NCBI GenBank assembly: GCA_046350295.1
Contig: JAXMAR010000036.1
Coordinates: forward strand, 20,439-84,438
Source: JAXMAR01 sp046350295
GTDB taxonomy: Bacteria; Planctomycetota; Planctomycetia; Gemmatales; Gemmataceae
Length of the DNA: 64,000 bases
Direction: 5' to 3'
In this document: one piece after another, positions 10,631 through 18,673 of the stretch
How positions within the stretch are numbered: position 1 is the stretch's first letter
Layout of the letters: each line of letters starts with the position of its first letter
Translations under genes and position numbers: made by a program
Notes under the pieces: generated by a model
Databases searched by the model: none
Told to the model about the DNA's origin: nothing
What the model saw: only the letters and a program-made list of their open reading frames with translations

Positions 10631-11536
10631 TTACTCGCCCGCGAGGGAAGCACGCGACAGCGGCTCACTGCTTGTCGCCGTGCGTTCGCGCTGGTCGGGC
10701 CGCTGCCCGCGCCGCACCGACCAAAGGTGCGTCAGCTCCGCCCCAAACAGCATGATCTGCGCGGAGTAGTAGACCCAGAGCAGGATGACGACAAATGAAC
10801 CGGCGGCGCCGAAGGCCGAGGTCGTGCCGGCGCGACCGAGGTAAAGACCGATCAGGGTCTTGCCGACCGTGAACAGGAGGGCAGTGACAGCCGCGCCCAC
10901 CCACACGTCACGCCAGCGCAAGGGCACGTCCGGCAAAACGCGATACATCATGGCGAACAGAAGCGTGACCAGGCCGAGGGAAATCAGGGCGTTGAGCGCG
11001 TGCCACAAGAAAAACCCGCCCGGCATGCTTTGCGGCGTCACATACGTGGAAAGAGCCGCGAGAATGGTGCTGACGACGAGCGAGACGAGCAAAATGAGCG
11101 CAATCCCCAGGACCATGAGGAAGGAGAGGAAGCGACTGGAGATGATATGCCACAGGCCGGTGGTCGCGGACGCAGGCGCCTTGAAGATGGTGTTGAGCGC
11201 ATCCTGCAATTCGGCGAAGATTCCGGACGCGGCGAGGAGAATAACGACGACGCCGACCACGATCATCACCGCGCTCCCCCCGGGGGTCCCGGCGCTGGCG
11301 AGCATGTCCTGAATGGTTTTCGCGCCGGCCTGACCGACCGTGCTCTCGATGTCGCGGACGATTTCGCCGCGCGCCGCCTGTTCTCCGAAGACCGCCCCCG
11401 CCACGGCGACGGCGATGAGGAGAAGCGGCGCGAGCGAGAAGGTGATGTAGTACGCGAGCGCCGCCCCCATGCGCGGGGCGCGGTCGTCTTGCCAGGCCGT
11501 GAAGGCGTCCTTCAACAGGTTCCAGTAGAAAGCCAT
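10631..11536 (-). CDS. YihY/BrkB family (virulence factor BrkB-like) membrane protein
   Basis: A 301-residue polytopic inner-membrane protein from the ATG at 11536 (MAFYWNLLKDAF). It has the family hallmarks APRMGAALAYYITFSLAPLL near the N-terminus, a DVWVGAAVTALLFTVGKTLIG block, and the C-terminal GSFVVILLWVYYSAQIMLFGAE helix. Six hydrophobic segments are visible. The older annotation as ribonuclease BN is not supported for this family. Its role is uncertain, with transport or envelope integrity proposed. The minus-strand orientation, upstream of the YqjD trio, recalls the stress-associated clusters in which these families occur together. Confidence 0.85.
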   Translation of the reverse strand: MAFYWNLLKDAFTAWQDDRAPRMGAALAYYITFSLAPLLLIAVAVAGAVFGEQAARGEIVRDIESTVGQAGAKTIQDMLASAGTPGGSAVMIVVGVVVILLAASGIFAELQDALNTIFKAPASATTGLWHIISSRFLSFLMVLGIALILLVSLVVSTILAALSTYVTPQSMPGGFFLWHALNALISLGLVTLLFAMMYRVLPDVPLRWRDVWVGAAVTALLFTVGKTLIGLYLGRAGTTSAFGAAGSFVVILLWVYYSAQIMLFGAELTHLWSVRRGQRPDQRERTATSSEPLSRASLAGE

Positions 11537-11592
11537 GTTTGGCGCCTTTCTGCGAGCGTGTGTCCAGGTCGAGATGCGCGTGACCGTCAAAC

Positions 11593-11722
11593 GTAGGCCC
11601 CGCGAGCCGAGCGAGCCGAGCGGGGCCGGGCAGAGTAGGCCCCGCGAGCCGAGCGGGGCCGGGCAGAGTGATGACGGTTTCGCGAGTGTTCGCGCCAGGT
11701 CCGGCTCGGCTCGCCGGACCTA
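11593..11722. repeat. Composite REP/REPIN-like palindromic element
   Basis: Two copies of a GTAGGCCCCGCGAGCCGAGC palindrome unit (11593-11634, in which CGAGC is duplicated, and 11635-11667) are followed by a spacer with GACGGTTTCGCGAGTGTTC. An inverted second palindrome, centred on CTCGGCTCG, occupies 11697-11722. The 11635-11722 part recurs in reverse orientation at 63267-63355 with nearly the same spacer. The outer ends are GTAGG and CCTA. Such paired, inverted REP units around a spacer match the REPIN architecture. Confidence 0.75.
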
Positions 11723-11745
11723 GTGCCGAATCGCGCTCGCTGTCT

Positions 11746-13527
11746 TTAGGCGGGAGACGACTTCTCCTCCGTGTGTTTGGGTTCCGCCACCGTGCCTGGC
11801 ACGGGCAAGGGTCCGGCCGCGGGCAGCGTGTAATAGCGCTCGACCAGACTGCGTATCCTGGCCCGCGCTTCCGGCGCAGAAACGTTGAGGTCCTTCTCGA
11901 TCCGAGCACTTTCCTCCGCGAGCCGTTCGTCCTTGATGCTCTCCTGGAACCAGCGCGAAAAGTCCGCCTGCTCGCGATGAAACTGCCAGGTATCGTCGTC
12001 CACCCCATCGGCGAGTTGCAGGAACAGGCGCAGGTTTTGCGCACGCAACTTGAGCCTGCCGTCCCGGCCCCGGAAATAGAAACTGCGCTCCGGGGGCAGT
12101 TCGCCTTCGGCGTACTTGCGCACGTGCCGGCGCCGTTCCATCCGCGTCTGCACCGCCCGGATGATCCGGGGCGCTTGCGCCTCCGCGCGCGACCAGAGGA
12201 GAACTTCGCCGACATCGAGCTGCACCGGTTCGAGTCGCGGCTCCTGAGCGCCCAACGCCTGACAAAACTCGTCGATTGTCTTCTCGGGTTCGCGGCCGAC
12301 CGCAACCACGCTGCCCACCGCCGCGAGCACGCTCGGGCTGACCTGACCCGGGTGGACGGTGATGAACACCGCGCGCTTGAGGCCGCCGGGAAGAACGAGA
12401 GGGCCGGGAACCCAGGAGGCGGGCATCAGGTGGTGGGCCTCGTCGACGACCAGCCAGTGCGGCCTGCCGATCTGGGCGCGCATTTCCACCAGCTTCGAGA
12501 GGAGGGAAAGAAAGAACGGCGGTCGGTCGGCAATGGGCATTCCGACCAGATTGACCACCGTGTTCGTCTTCGCGGCTTGCAGCAATTGCAGGACGTCGCC
12601 GACGCTCGGCCCCCTTTGCGCATCGCCGGCGGTGATCGCGCCGGGCATCTGGTCGTAATCGCCTTCCGGATCGATGAGGCAAAGCTGGTAGCCGTGCTGG
12701 AAGAGCTGCTCGATGAAACCGCTGGTCAGGGTCGATTTGCCACTGCCGGATGGCCCGGCGACGAGCAGGCTCGAGCCGAAAGCGGGAATGCGGACCTCCG
12801 CGCCATCGCCGGCGGCGCCGAGCAGGAGATGATGGCGTCTGAGCCGGCCCTCCCAGGCTTGCAGATCGCTCTTGATGATCTCGTCGATCAGCTCCGTCAC
12901 GCCGGCTCCGTGATCAGCGCGCGTGACGACGTCGACGCGCTCCTTGACCGACGGCAAGGCGTTGTCGACCGCCACGGAGCACTCACAAAGGGCGAGGAAG
13001 GCGTGGTCGTTCTCCGCGTCGCCGACGCCGACGACCTCGTGGGGCGACAGCTTGAGGGAGTCGAGCACGGCCATCAGTCCCGTCGCCTTGTTCACGCCGC
13101 TGGGCAAAGCCATCACGGCGTCCTTGTTGAAGATGACCTGATACTCCAGACCCAGCGCGCGGATGCAATCGAGAAGCGTGCTCTCGTGCGGATGCCAGGT
13201 AGCGAGGACGGCGCGGCCGACTTGCATCGGCGCGACCCCGCGTTTTCGGGCCAGCGCGATCAGTTCGGGCGCGGGCGGCGCGGCGAGGAGGGTCTCCTCC
13301 TTGCTCGCCGGCTGATAAAGGAGAGCGCCGTTCTCCGCGACGACCCAGGAAAAGAGAGAAAGCTCCGGAAAGATATCTTTGAGCTCCGGCAGTTGCCGGC
13401 CGGTCACCAGGATCAGTTTCCGTCCCGTCTGCAGCAGGCGTTCCAGAGCGGCGAGGGTAATCTCGTCGACGCGGCCATGCCGGGCGATCGTTCCGTCGTA
13501 ATCGGTGGCAAGGGCGTAGTAGCGCAT
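11746..13527 (-). CDS. HAD-IIB phosphatase fused to HerA/DUF87-like ATPase
   Basis: A 593-residue soluble protein. Residues 1-215 form a Cof/sucrose-phosphatase-type HAD domain: ATDYDGTIA carries the nucleophile and acid Asp pair (D9, D11), VTGR is motif II, and GVGDAENDHAFL is motif IV. After a short linker, residues 245-460 form a P-loop ATPase with Walker A GPSGSGKST at 258-266 and Walker B LVVDEAHHL near 350, the pattern of HerA/DUF87 proteins. The last 130 residues have a conserved-looking helical tail (RSFYFRGRDGRLKL). The function is unknown, with substrates probably a sugar phosphate and ATP. It diverges from the AI-2E-family gene with a 139-base promoter gap. Confidence 0.8.
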   Translation of the reverse strand: MRYYALATDYDGTIARHGRVDEITLAALERLLQTGRKLILVTGRQLPELKDIFPELSLFSWVVAENGALLYQPASKEETLLAAPPAPELIALARKRGVAPMQVGRAVLATWHPHESTLLDCIRALGLEYQVIFNKDAVMALPSGVNKATGLMAVLDSLKLSPHEVVGVGDAENDHAFLALCECSVAVDNALPSVKERVDVVTRADHGAGVTELIDEIIKSDLQAWEGRLRRHHLLLGAAGDGAEVRIPAFGSSLLVAGPSGSGKSTLTSGFIEQLFQHGYQLCLIDPEGDYDQMPGAITAGDAQRGPSVGDVLQLLQAAKTNTVVNLVGMPIADRPPFFLSLLSKLVEMRAQIGRPHWLVVDEAHHLMPASWVPGPLVLPGGLKRAVFITVHPGQVSPSVLAAVGSVVAVGREPEKTIDEFCQALGAQEPRLEPVQLDVGEVLLWSRAEAQAPRIIRAVQTRMERRRHVRKYAEGELPPERSFYFRGRDGRLKLRAQNLRLFLQLADGVDDDTWQFHREQADFSRWFQESIKDERLAEESARIEKDLNVSAPEARARIRSLVERYYTLPAAGPLPVPGTVAEPKHTEEKSSPA

Positions 13528-13666
13528 GCGCGAGGAAATAGCAAATCACGCGCCGTTCCAGGCCCAGGCGCGGCACGCTACCTGCATCGACCGCAACCCC
13601 AGGGATTCTGGACCGACAAAGGGTCGGACTTTTTCGTCGCAAAAGACGGTGTTCCGAGGAGACGCG

Positions 13667-15484
13667 ATGAAGGATCTGAAAACATGGCTGCGGTTTCTCG
13701 TGATCTGGGGCAGCGTCGTCCTGCTGGTGCTGACCTTCTATTTTGGTCGCGTCCTGCTCGTACCGCTGGTCCTGGCCATCCTTCTGACCTTCATCCTCAC
13801 GCCGCTGGTCAATCGCCTGCAACGAGCCGGGTTGGGGCGCGCTGTCTCGGCGATCGCGGTGGTGACGCTGGTCTGCTTGCTGATCGCCGGGGTGGGCACG
13901 GTGTTGATCATGCAGGTCACCAGCCTCGCGAACGAGCTTCCCCAGCACAAGGAGGTCATCGTCCACAAGGTCAAGGACGTCTACGACGGCGCGGAGGCCG
14001 CCTACACGGAGCTTTTCGACGCGGTCTTCGAGATCAAGGCGAAGCTGACCCCCGCGGCGGATTCGGACAAGACGAAGGTGATCGCCGTCAAGGAACGCGA
14101 CTACGTCGGGCTGATTCAGACCACGCTCGGCATGACGGCCCAGTTTCTCGTGGACCTCGGCTTCGTCCTTTTGCTGGTCATCTTCATGCTCATCGCGCGC
14201 GAGGACTTGCGCAACCGTCTCATCCGACTCTCCGGCGACAAGAACCTGACGCACATGACCAAAGCTCTGGACGACGCTTCGAGCCGCATCAGCTCCTTTC
14301 TGCTGATCCAACTCCTGATCAACTGCGCCTATGGCGTCGTTCTCGGCGTCGGGCTGTTCCTGATCGGCGTGCCCTATGCGCTGCTCCTGGGTTTCGTCGC
14401 GGCGCTGGCCCGCTATATCCCCTATGTCGGAGCGTGGATCGCCATCGCGTTTCCGCTCCTTCTTGCCACGGCGGTATTCCCGTCGTGGTGGCCCGTGCTC
14501 ACCGTATTCGGACTGTTTCTGGTCCTCGAGCTGGCGAGCGCGAACTTCATCGAACCCCTCCTCTACGGCCATAGCATCGGCGTTTCCAACACCGCGATCA
14601 TCATCATGGCGGTGTTCTGGGCCTGGATCTGGGGCCCTTTGGGCCTGGTCCTTTCGACGCCGCTCACCGCCTGTCTGGTTGTGCTGGGGCGTTACCTGCC
14701 GGCCTTCGCGTTTTTCGACATCCTCTTGGGGGATCGGCCTGTCCTGCCCGTGCGTCTGTCGTTCTTCCAGCGCTTGATTGCGCACGACGAGGACGAGGCG
14801 TCGGACCTGCTGGAAAAGTACCTGAAGAAACACCCGGTCGAGCGCATGTACGACGACATGCTGGTACCGACCCTGCACCTGGCCCGGGCGGCGCACGAGC
14901 GCGGCGATCTCTCCAGCTCCGACCTGCGCTACGTGCGTCGCGCGTTGCGGGCCTTCGTGGAGGAATACGGCGGCGAGGAGGCGCCGACGGCGTCGGTCGG
15001 CGCCGACCGTGCGCCGCCCCTGGTCGTGGGCGTCCCTGTCAAGAGCGAGGAGGATCAACTGGCCCTGGCGATGTTCCGGCGGCTGCTCGGCTCGCGGTCC
15101 TGTCGCTTCGAGGTCCTGTCCCACAAGATGCTGGTGGGAGAGTTGCGCACCTTGCTGCGCAAACAGGCGCCGGAGTTGGTCGTTCTCTTTAACCTGCCGC
15201 CGGGAGGGCGGATGCAGACCCGGCTTCTGTGCAAGCGCCTGCATGCGGATGCGCCCAACCTGAAGATCATCGTCACGAGCTGGCATCAAGATGGCGAGCC
15301 CGAAGGCTTCCGTGCGCGGATGGAGAACGCCGGCGCTGTCGACAGCGCCATGCTCCTTGTTGAACTGCGCGACAAGATCGCGCCTCATCTTTCCCTGGCA
15401 TCGGCGCAGACGAATGGCGCCGTCGAGAAGCCGGACTCGAGCGCCCGCAGCGGCTCGCCTGCGCCGGCCGGATCAGCGTCTTGA
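13667..15484 (+). CDS. AI-2E/PerM family transporter with C-terminal receiver/B12-binding-like domain
   Basis: 605 residues from the ATG at 13667, which follows GAGGAG. Residues 1-345 carry the AI-2E exporter/PerM fold: several hydrophobic helices and the family blocks LLVPLVLAILLTFILTPLV, ARYIPYVGAWIA and LVLSTPLTACLVVLGRYLP. Residues 346-460 are a soluble helical linker. Residues 470-585 alternate beta strands and helices (PPLVVGVPV, ELVVLFNLPPG, LKIIVTSW), resembling a Rossmann-like receiver or B12-binding fold without the His ligand motif. The transported substrate is unknown, since members of this family export diverse molecules. The gene ends before a bidirectional terminator. Confidence 0.8.
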   Translation: MKDLKTWLRFLVIWGSVVLLVLTFYFGRVLLVPLVLAILLTFILTPLVNRLQRAGLGRAVSAIAVVTLVCLLIAGVGTVLIMQVTSLANELPQHKEVIVHKVKDVYDGAEAAYTELFDAVFEIKAKLTPAADSDKTKVIAVKERDYVGLIQTTLGMTAQFLVDLGFVLLLVIFMLIAREDLRNRLIRLSGDKNLTHMTKALDDASSRISSFLLIQLLINCAYGVVLGVGLFLIGVPYALLLGFVAALARYIPYVGAWIAIAFPLLLATAVFPSWWPVLTVFGLFLVLELASANFIEPLLYGHSIGVSNTAIIIMAVFWAWIWGPLGLVLSTPLTACLVVLGRYLPAFAFFDILLGDRPVLPVRLSFFQRLIAHDEDEASDLLEKYLKKHPVERMYDDMLVPTLHLARAAHERGDLSSSDLRYVRRALRAFVEEYGGEEAPTASVGADRAPPLVVGVPVKSEEDQLALAMFRRLLGSRSCRFEVLSHKMLVGELRTLLRKQAPELVVLFNLPPGGRMQTRLLCKRLHADAPNLKIIVTSWHQDGEPEGFRARMENAGAVDSAMLLVELRDKIAPHLSLASAQTNGAVEKPDSSARSGSPAPAGSAS

Positions 15485-15523
15485 CAGTCCCGTCGGCAAC
15501 GGCGGCGCCGGATCAGCAGCCGG

Positions 15524-15549
15524 TAGGTCCGGCGAGCCGAGCCGGACCT
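15524..15549. repeat. REP-like palindrome (single unit)
   Basis: A 26-base near-palindrome, TAGGTCCGGCGAGCCGAGCC followed by GGACCT. It is the same unit as the right half of the composite elements at 11593-11722 and 63267-63355, here alone between the AI-2E-family gene and the terminator. Confidence 0.75.
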
Positions 15550-15615
15550 GACGCAGACCAGCCGCAACACCTACTGATGCGGGGCGCCGTGACCGCCGTG
15601 TCTGCAACTCCTCAG

Positions 15616-15663
15616 AAAAAAAAAAGGGCAAGACGCCGTGAGGTCGTCTTGCCCTTTTTTTTT
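15616..15663. terminator. Strong bidirectional Rho-independent terminator
   Basis: A ten-base perfect stem GGGCAAGACG / CGTCTTGCCC with a nine-base loop is flanked by ten A on the left and nine T on the right. It separates the convergent AI-2E-family gene (+) and the secreted protein gene (-). Confidence 0.9.
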
Positions 15664-15681
15664 GCTCGTCAGCGGCGAGGT

Positions 15682-16140
15682 TTACAGCTTCTTGAAGGAG
15701 ACTTCGAGCACGACGACCTGCCCGAAGTTTTCCAGCCGGATGCCCCCTTCCGAGATCTTGCCCGTGTTGACGTTGATCGCGCCGACCTCGTCGCTGCCGA
15801 CCGGGTCCTTGTCCATGACTTCGAAATGGAGCTGTTCACCCTTCTTGAAGCGGACCGTGGTGGGCTCATTGAATTCCGCGACGAACGTGTCGTCCTTGAC
15901 CTTGGTGCTGTAGGTCTTGCCCGACTTGTCGGTGTTGTTCCGCACGGTGACATAAAGGTCGGGGGCCCCGTTCATCGGGTCCCAGGAGGAGCCGTCCGCC
16001 TTCGTCTTCTTCACTTCGACCTTCTTGATGATCACCGTGTACTGATCATCCTTGTCGTCCGCCGAAAAGACCTGACTGCCGAGCAGCAGAGCGGCCACAG
16101 CCGCGACCACCGCGCACGAAACAAGACGCGCCGTTTTCAT
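15682..16140 (-). CDS. Secreted C2-like/beta-sandwich hypothetical protein
   Basis: 152 residues with a clear signal peptide (MKTARLVSCAVVAAVAALLLG, cleavage probably after VFSA). The mature part is strand-rich. It contains PDLYVTVRNNT and LHFEVMDKDPVGSDEVGAI, a Ca-binding C2-domain-like loop pattern (DxD with an edge-strand V-M-D-K-D). The start at 16140 follows GGGAG. Export to the periplasm is likely. No function is assigned. It is monocistronic between the terminator at 15616 and a 340-base upstream gap. Confidence 0.65.
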   Translation of the reverse strand: MKTARLVSCAVVAAVAALLLGSQVFSADDKDDQYTVIIKKVEVKKTKADGSSWDPMNGAPDLYVTVRNNTDKSGKTYSTKVKDDTFVAEFNEPTTVRFKKGEQLHFEVMDKDPVGSDEVGAINVNTGKISEGGIRLENFGQVVVLEVSFKKL

Positions 16141-16481
16141 GATGAGTCTCCCTTTCAGGTGAAACGCTGGACTTCCCTCGCCCGTGGAGGGAAACGTTGT
16201 TGTCCGCTCTTAAAGCACTTGCCGTGCCACTTGGGTAGTTGACGGCTGAGGTCGTCGTCGCGGCCTCGCATGAGATCCAATGTCCTTCCGGGTGAGAATT
16301 CGTTGTCCTGCCCCGCGACATGGAATTGCGCATTTCACCATCGGGCTGTTGAACGGGATATCCACGAGGCCGAGTTTTCGCAGGGCTTTGGGCTGCCGTG
16401 CGAAAAACGGGGATCGGCTCACGTCTTTGGCGCCATCCTTGCTCTGCCAATAAATCGGAACCAAGCAGAGGGGAGGCGCCC
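16141..16481. other. Divergent intergenic region
   Basis: About 340 bases between two divergently transcribed genes. It should hold both promoters. I could not pick convincing -35/-10 pairs, and I see no gene or hairpin. Confidence 0.45.
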
Positions 16482-16937
16482 ATGCGATTCCTGGTCTTTT
16501 CGGTGCTCGTGCTGTGCCTTGCGGTGGGCGCGGCCTGGTACTTCGAGTGGATCACCTTCACGGTGGCGCGGACCCCGGAAGGCTCGGTGAGTGATGTGAA
16601 TGTGAAGATCAACCGCGACCGTATCAAAGAAGACATCGACCGCGGCAGCGAAGAGGTCAAGGCGGCGGCCGACGCGGTCAAGAAGGGACTGAAGAAGAAT
16701 GCCAAGGAAGAGACGGTGCGCGGCGTGATTCGAGACGCTACCACCAACCGCGTGAGTCTCGATGTCGCCGGCAAGACCATCACCGTCATGGTCACGGCAG
16801 ACACAAAGATCAATCTCGACGGGCGCATCGGCTCGCGCACGGATCTCCGCACGGGCCAGGACGTTCGTTGCTCCTACGTGGAACAAGGCGGAGAGCATGT
16901 AGGTCGTGAAATCACCGTGCTGGCGGCGACGAAATAG
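16482..16937 (+). CDS. Membrane-anchored hypothetical protein with small C-terminal beta domain
   Basis: 151 residues from an ATG preceded by GAGGGGAGG. One N-terminal transmembrane helix (FLVFSVLVLCLAVGAAWYF) is followed by a charged helix (residues 38-75). The last 70 residues form a beta-rich module (VRGVIRDATTNRVSLDVAGK, then ITVMVTADTKINLDGR) of the kind seen in DUF5666/OB-like periplasmic domains. It is probably anchored in the cytoplasmic membrane with the domain outside. No function is assigned and there is no operon partner in close range. Confidence 0.6.
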   Translation: MRFLVFSVLVLCLAVGAAWYFEWITFTVARTPEGSVSDVNVKINRDRIKEDIDRGSEEVKAAADAVKKGLKKNAKEETVRGVIRDATTNRVSLDVAGKTITVMVTADTKINLDGRIGSRTDLRTGQDVRCSYVEQGGEHVGREITVLAATK

Positions 16938-17346
16938 ACGCGAACGGGCCGACGGCCCCCAAATGGGAAGTCGGGGACGCACCAGGGCTGTCGGAGCTTG
17001 CTCCGGCAGCCTTGGCTGCTTTCTGGCCTGAATCATTCGGTAGTCCAGTTCGACTTTTTTGAGGCCTCGCGTGCGGCCCAATGAGAACGGCGGCGCCCAC
17101 TAAAACGCGTAACGGGGACGCTGTGTCCGGCGCGAGAATGGCGGCCGTGGTTCTGAGCAAAGGCCGCAATAACCTTCGCCCCCTTTGGCATGGAAAACGC
17201 TCAGCACTTGAGCAATTCCGCGCTCGACATCAGCGCAAAAAAGCGGCTCGTCGAAACGAGAAGGCGATGGCCGACAACGGACCGCCGCGAATGAAGGCAA
17301 ACGGCCGCTCTCGGCTGAATGCTGAGAACCCAAGGGAGAAAAGCCC
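16938..17346. other. Intergenic region with one REP-like hairpin (16986-17011)
   Basis: About 410 bases without a convincing gene. At 16986-17011 lies an almost perfect hairpin GGCTGTCGGAGC TT GCTCCGGCAGCC with a single G-T pair and no T tract, so it is more likely a REP-type element than a terminator. The 3' part should hold the promoter for the zinc-ribbon/PH-domain gene. Confidence 0.5.
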
Positions 17347-18111
17347 ATGAACGTGTCCTCGACCCTGAGCTACACCTGCCCGCACTGCAAAACCGCCGTC
17401 GACGTGGTTCCCCATGCCGGCAAGGAAATCGTGACCTGCCCCGCCTGCGACAAGCCGTTCCAGGTGACCTTGCCGGAAGCAGAGCCCGTCCCGGCCGAAC
17501 CCCATGTCCTCCTGGCTGCCGATGGCACGGAGCCGGCGGTTGTCGCGGCGCAGACCGCAACGCAGCCCGTCGAGGCGGCCCACGCGGAAGCGCTCAACCA
17601 CGGCGCCCCGTTGGTCGCCGAAGCGCTGGCGGAGAAAGAGGAACCGGTGACGACCGTGCACCTGAGCATGCTGCGCCGCTATCCGGGGCGCTGCTTCATC
17701 TATGCGACCGCTTTCGTCGGCGGCGCCTTCCTTGGCGTGCTCTTCTACATGAGCGGTTACCCGGTACTCGCCTTGTTGTGCGCCGCCGTCAGCGTTTTCA
17801 GCCTACTGAAGTTCTTCGGCTGGTGGCTGCGCACGCACAGCACCCGGTTGTTGCTCACGAGCAAGCGGTGCGTCCTGGAGACGGGAGTTTTCGGCACGCA
17901 TTCGACCGAGGTCTCGTTGCCGGACATCAGCGAGGTGCGCGTCGGGCAGAGCCTGCTGACCCGCCTGCTCGGCGTGGGCGATCTGACCATCATCAGCAAC
18001 GGCGCCGAGAAGAGACAAGTCGTGATCATGGCCGTGCCGCATCCGAAGGACGTGGCGGAGTTGATCCGCGGCCAGGGCAAGCCGAAGGAACTGCCCGCGA
18101 TGCCTGTATGA
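17347..18111 (+). CDS. Zinc-ribbon membrane protein with bacterial PH (YdbS-type) domain
   Basis: 254 residues from an ATG after GGGAG. The N-terminus is a zinc ribbon (CPHCKTAV...CPACDKPF, two CxxC pairs). A Glu/Ala-rich linker (residues 45-105) and a two-helix membrane hairpin (residues 112-160) follow. The end is a bPH2 domain (TRLLLTSKRCVLETGVFG, then EVSLPDISEVRVGQSLLTRL and GDLTIISNG). Such proteins are membrane-associated. Their ligands are unknown. The gene stands alone, and a decayed gene fragment starts 17 bases downstream. Confidence 0.75.
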   Translation: MNVSSTLSYTCPHCKTAVDVVPHAGKEIVTCPACDKPFQVTLPEAEPVPAEPHVLLAADGTEPAVVAAQTATQPVEAAHAEALNHGAPLVAEALAEKEEPVTTVHLSMLRRYPGRCFIYATAFVGGAFLGVLFYMSGYPVLALLCAAVSVFSLLKFFGWWLRTHSTRLLLTSKRCVLETGVFGTHSTEVSLPDISEVRVGQSLLTRLLGVGDLTIISNGAEKRQVVIMAVPHPKDVAELIRGQGKPKELPAMPV

Positions 18112-18127
18112 GCCGCTTTGACGTGCC

Positions 18128-18560
18128 GTGGTCATTCCTGATGCGAAGTCCCTTCATGCCCAATTGCCCCCGGCCGCGCTCGGGCGCCGGGCCGCTGCTC
18201 GGTTATTGCAGCACTGCCTCACCGAGCTTAGCGCCGCGACGGCGCAGGCCCCCGAGCCGCCGCAGGACTGGAAGCGCGAAGCCAAGCTGGGCTGCAGGTG
18301 CGAAGATTGCGCCGCCTTGAGCCGATTCCTGCGCGATCCCGCCGAGCGCGTCGGCCGATTCCCCATGGCCAAGCAGCGGCGCCAACATCTTCATCGGCAA
18401 ATCGACCAGCGCCGCCTCGATTGCACGCATGTCACCGAGCGCAAGGGTTCGCCGCAGACGCTGGTCTGCACCAAGACGCAAAACTCCTACGAACGCAGCC
18501 GCAAGCAACATGAGGTCGATCAAGTCGTGCTTGCCGAGTTGGAAAGGTCGAACGCAAGCC
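18128..18560 (+). pseudogene. C-terminal remnant of a 2OG-Fe(II)-oxygenase-associated protein
   Basis: From about 18200 the plus frame reads PPQDWKREAKLGCRCEDC, then LSRFLRDPAERVGRFPM, HLHRQIDQRRLDCTHVTERK and GSPQTLVCTKT. From memory this is the conserved C-terminal module found after large 2OG-oxygenase-type proteins in myxobacteria and planctomycetes. That family assignment is moderately uncertain. Nothing of the N-terminal several hundred residues is present, and the open frame runs without a stop into the antisense of the next gene. It is therefore best read as a truncated fragment rather than an expressed gene. No ribosome-binding site is evident. Confidence 0.5.
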
Positions 18561-18673
18561 ATCGTCCCGGCGAATCAGGAAATCGATCTAGGCACGGATG
18601 GCTCGCGATTGCTGGGGGCAAATTGGGGGCAGGATTGGCCCTGCAAGCTCATCGTGGGTCATTCGCGTCGTTT

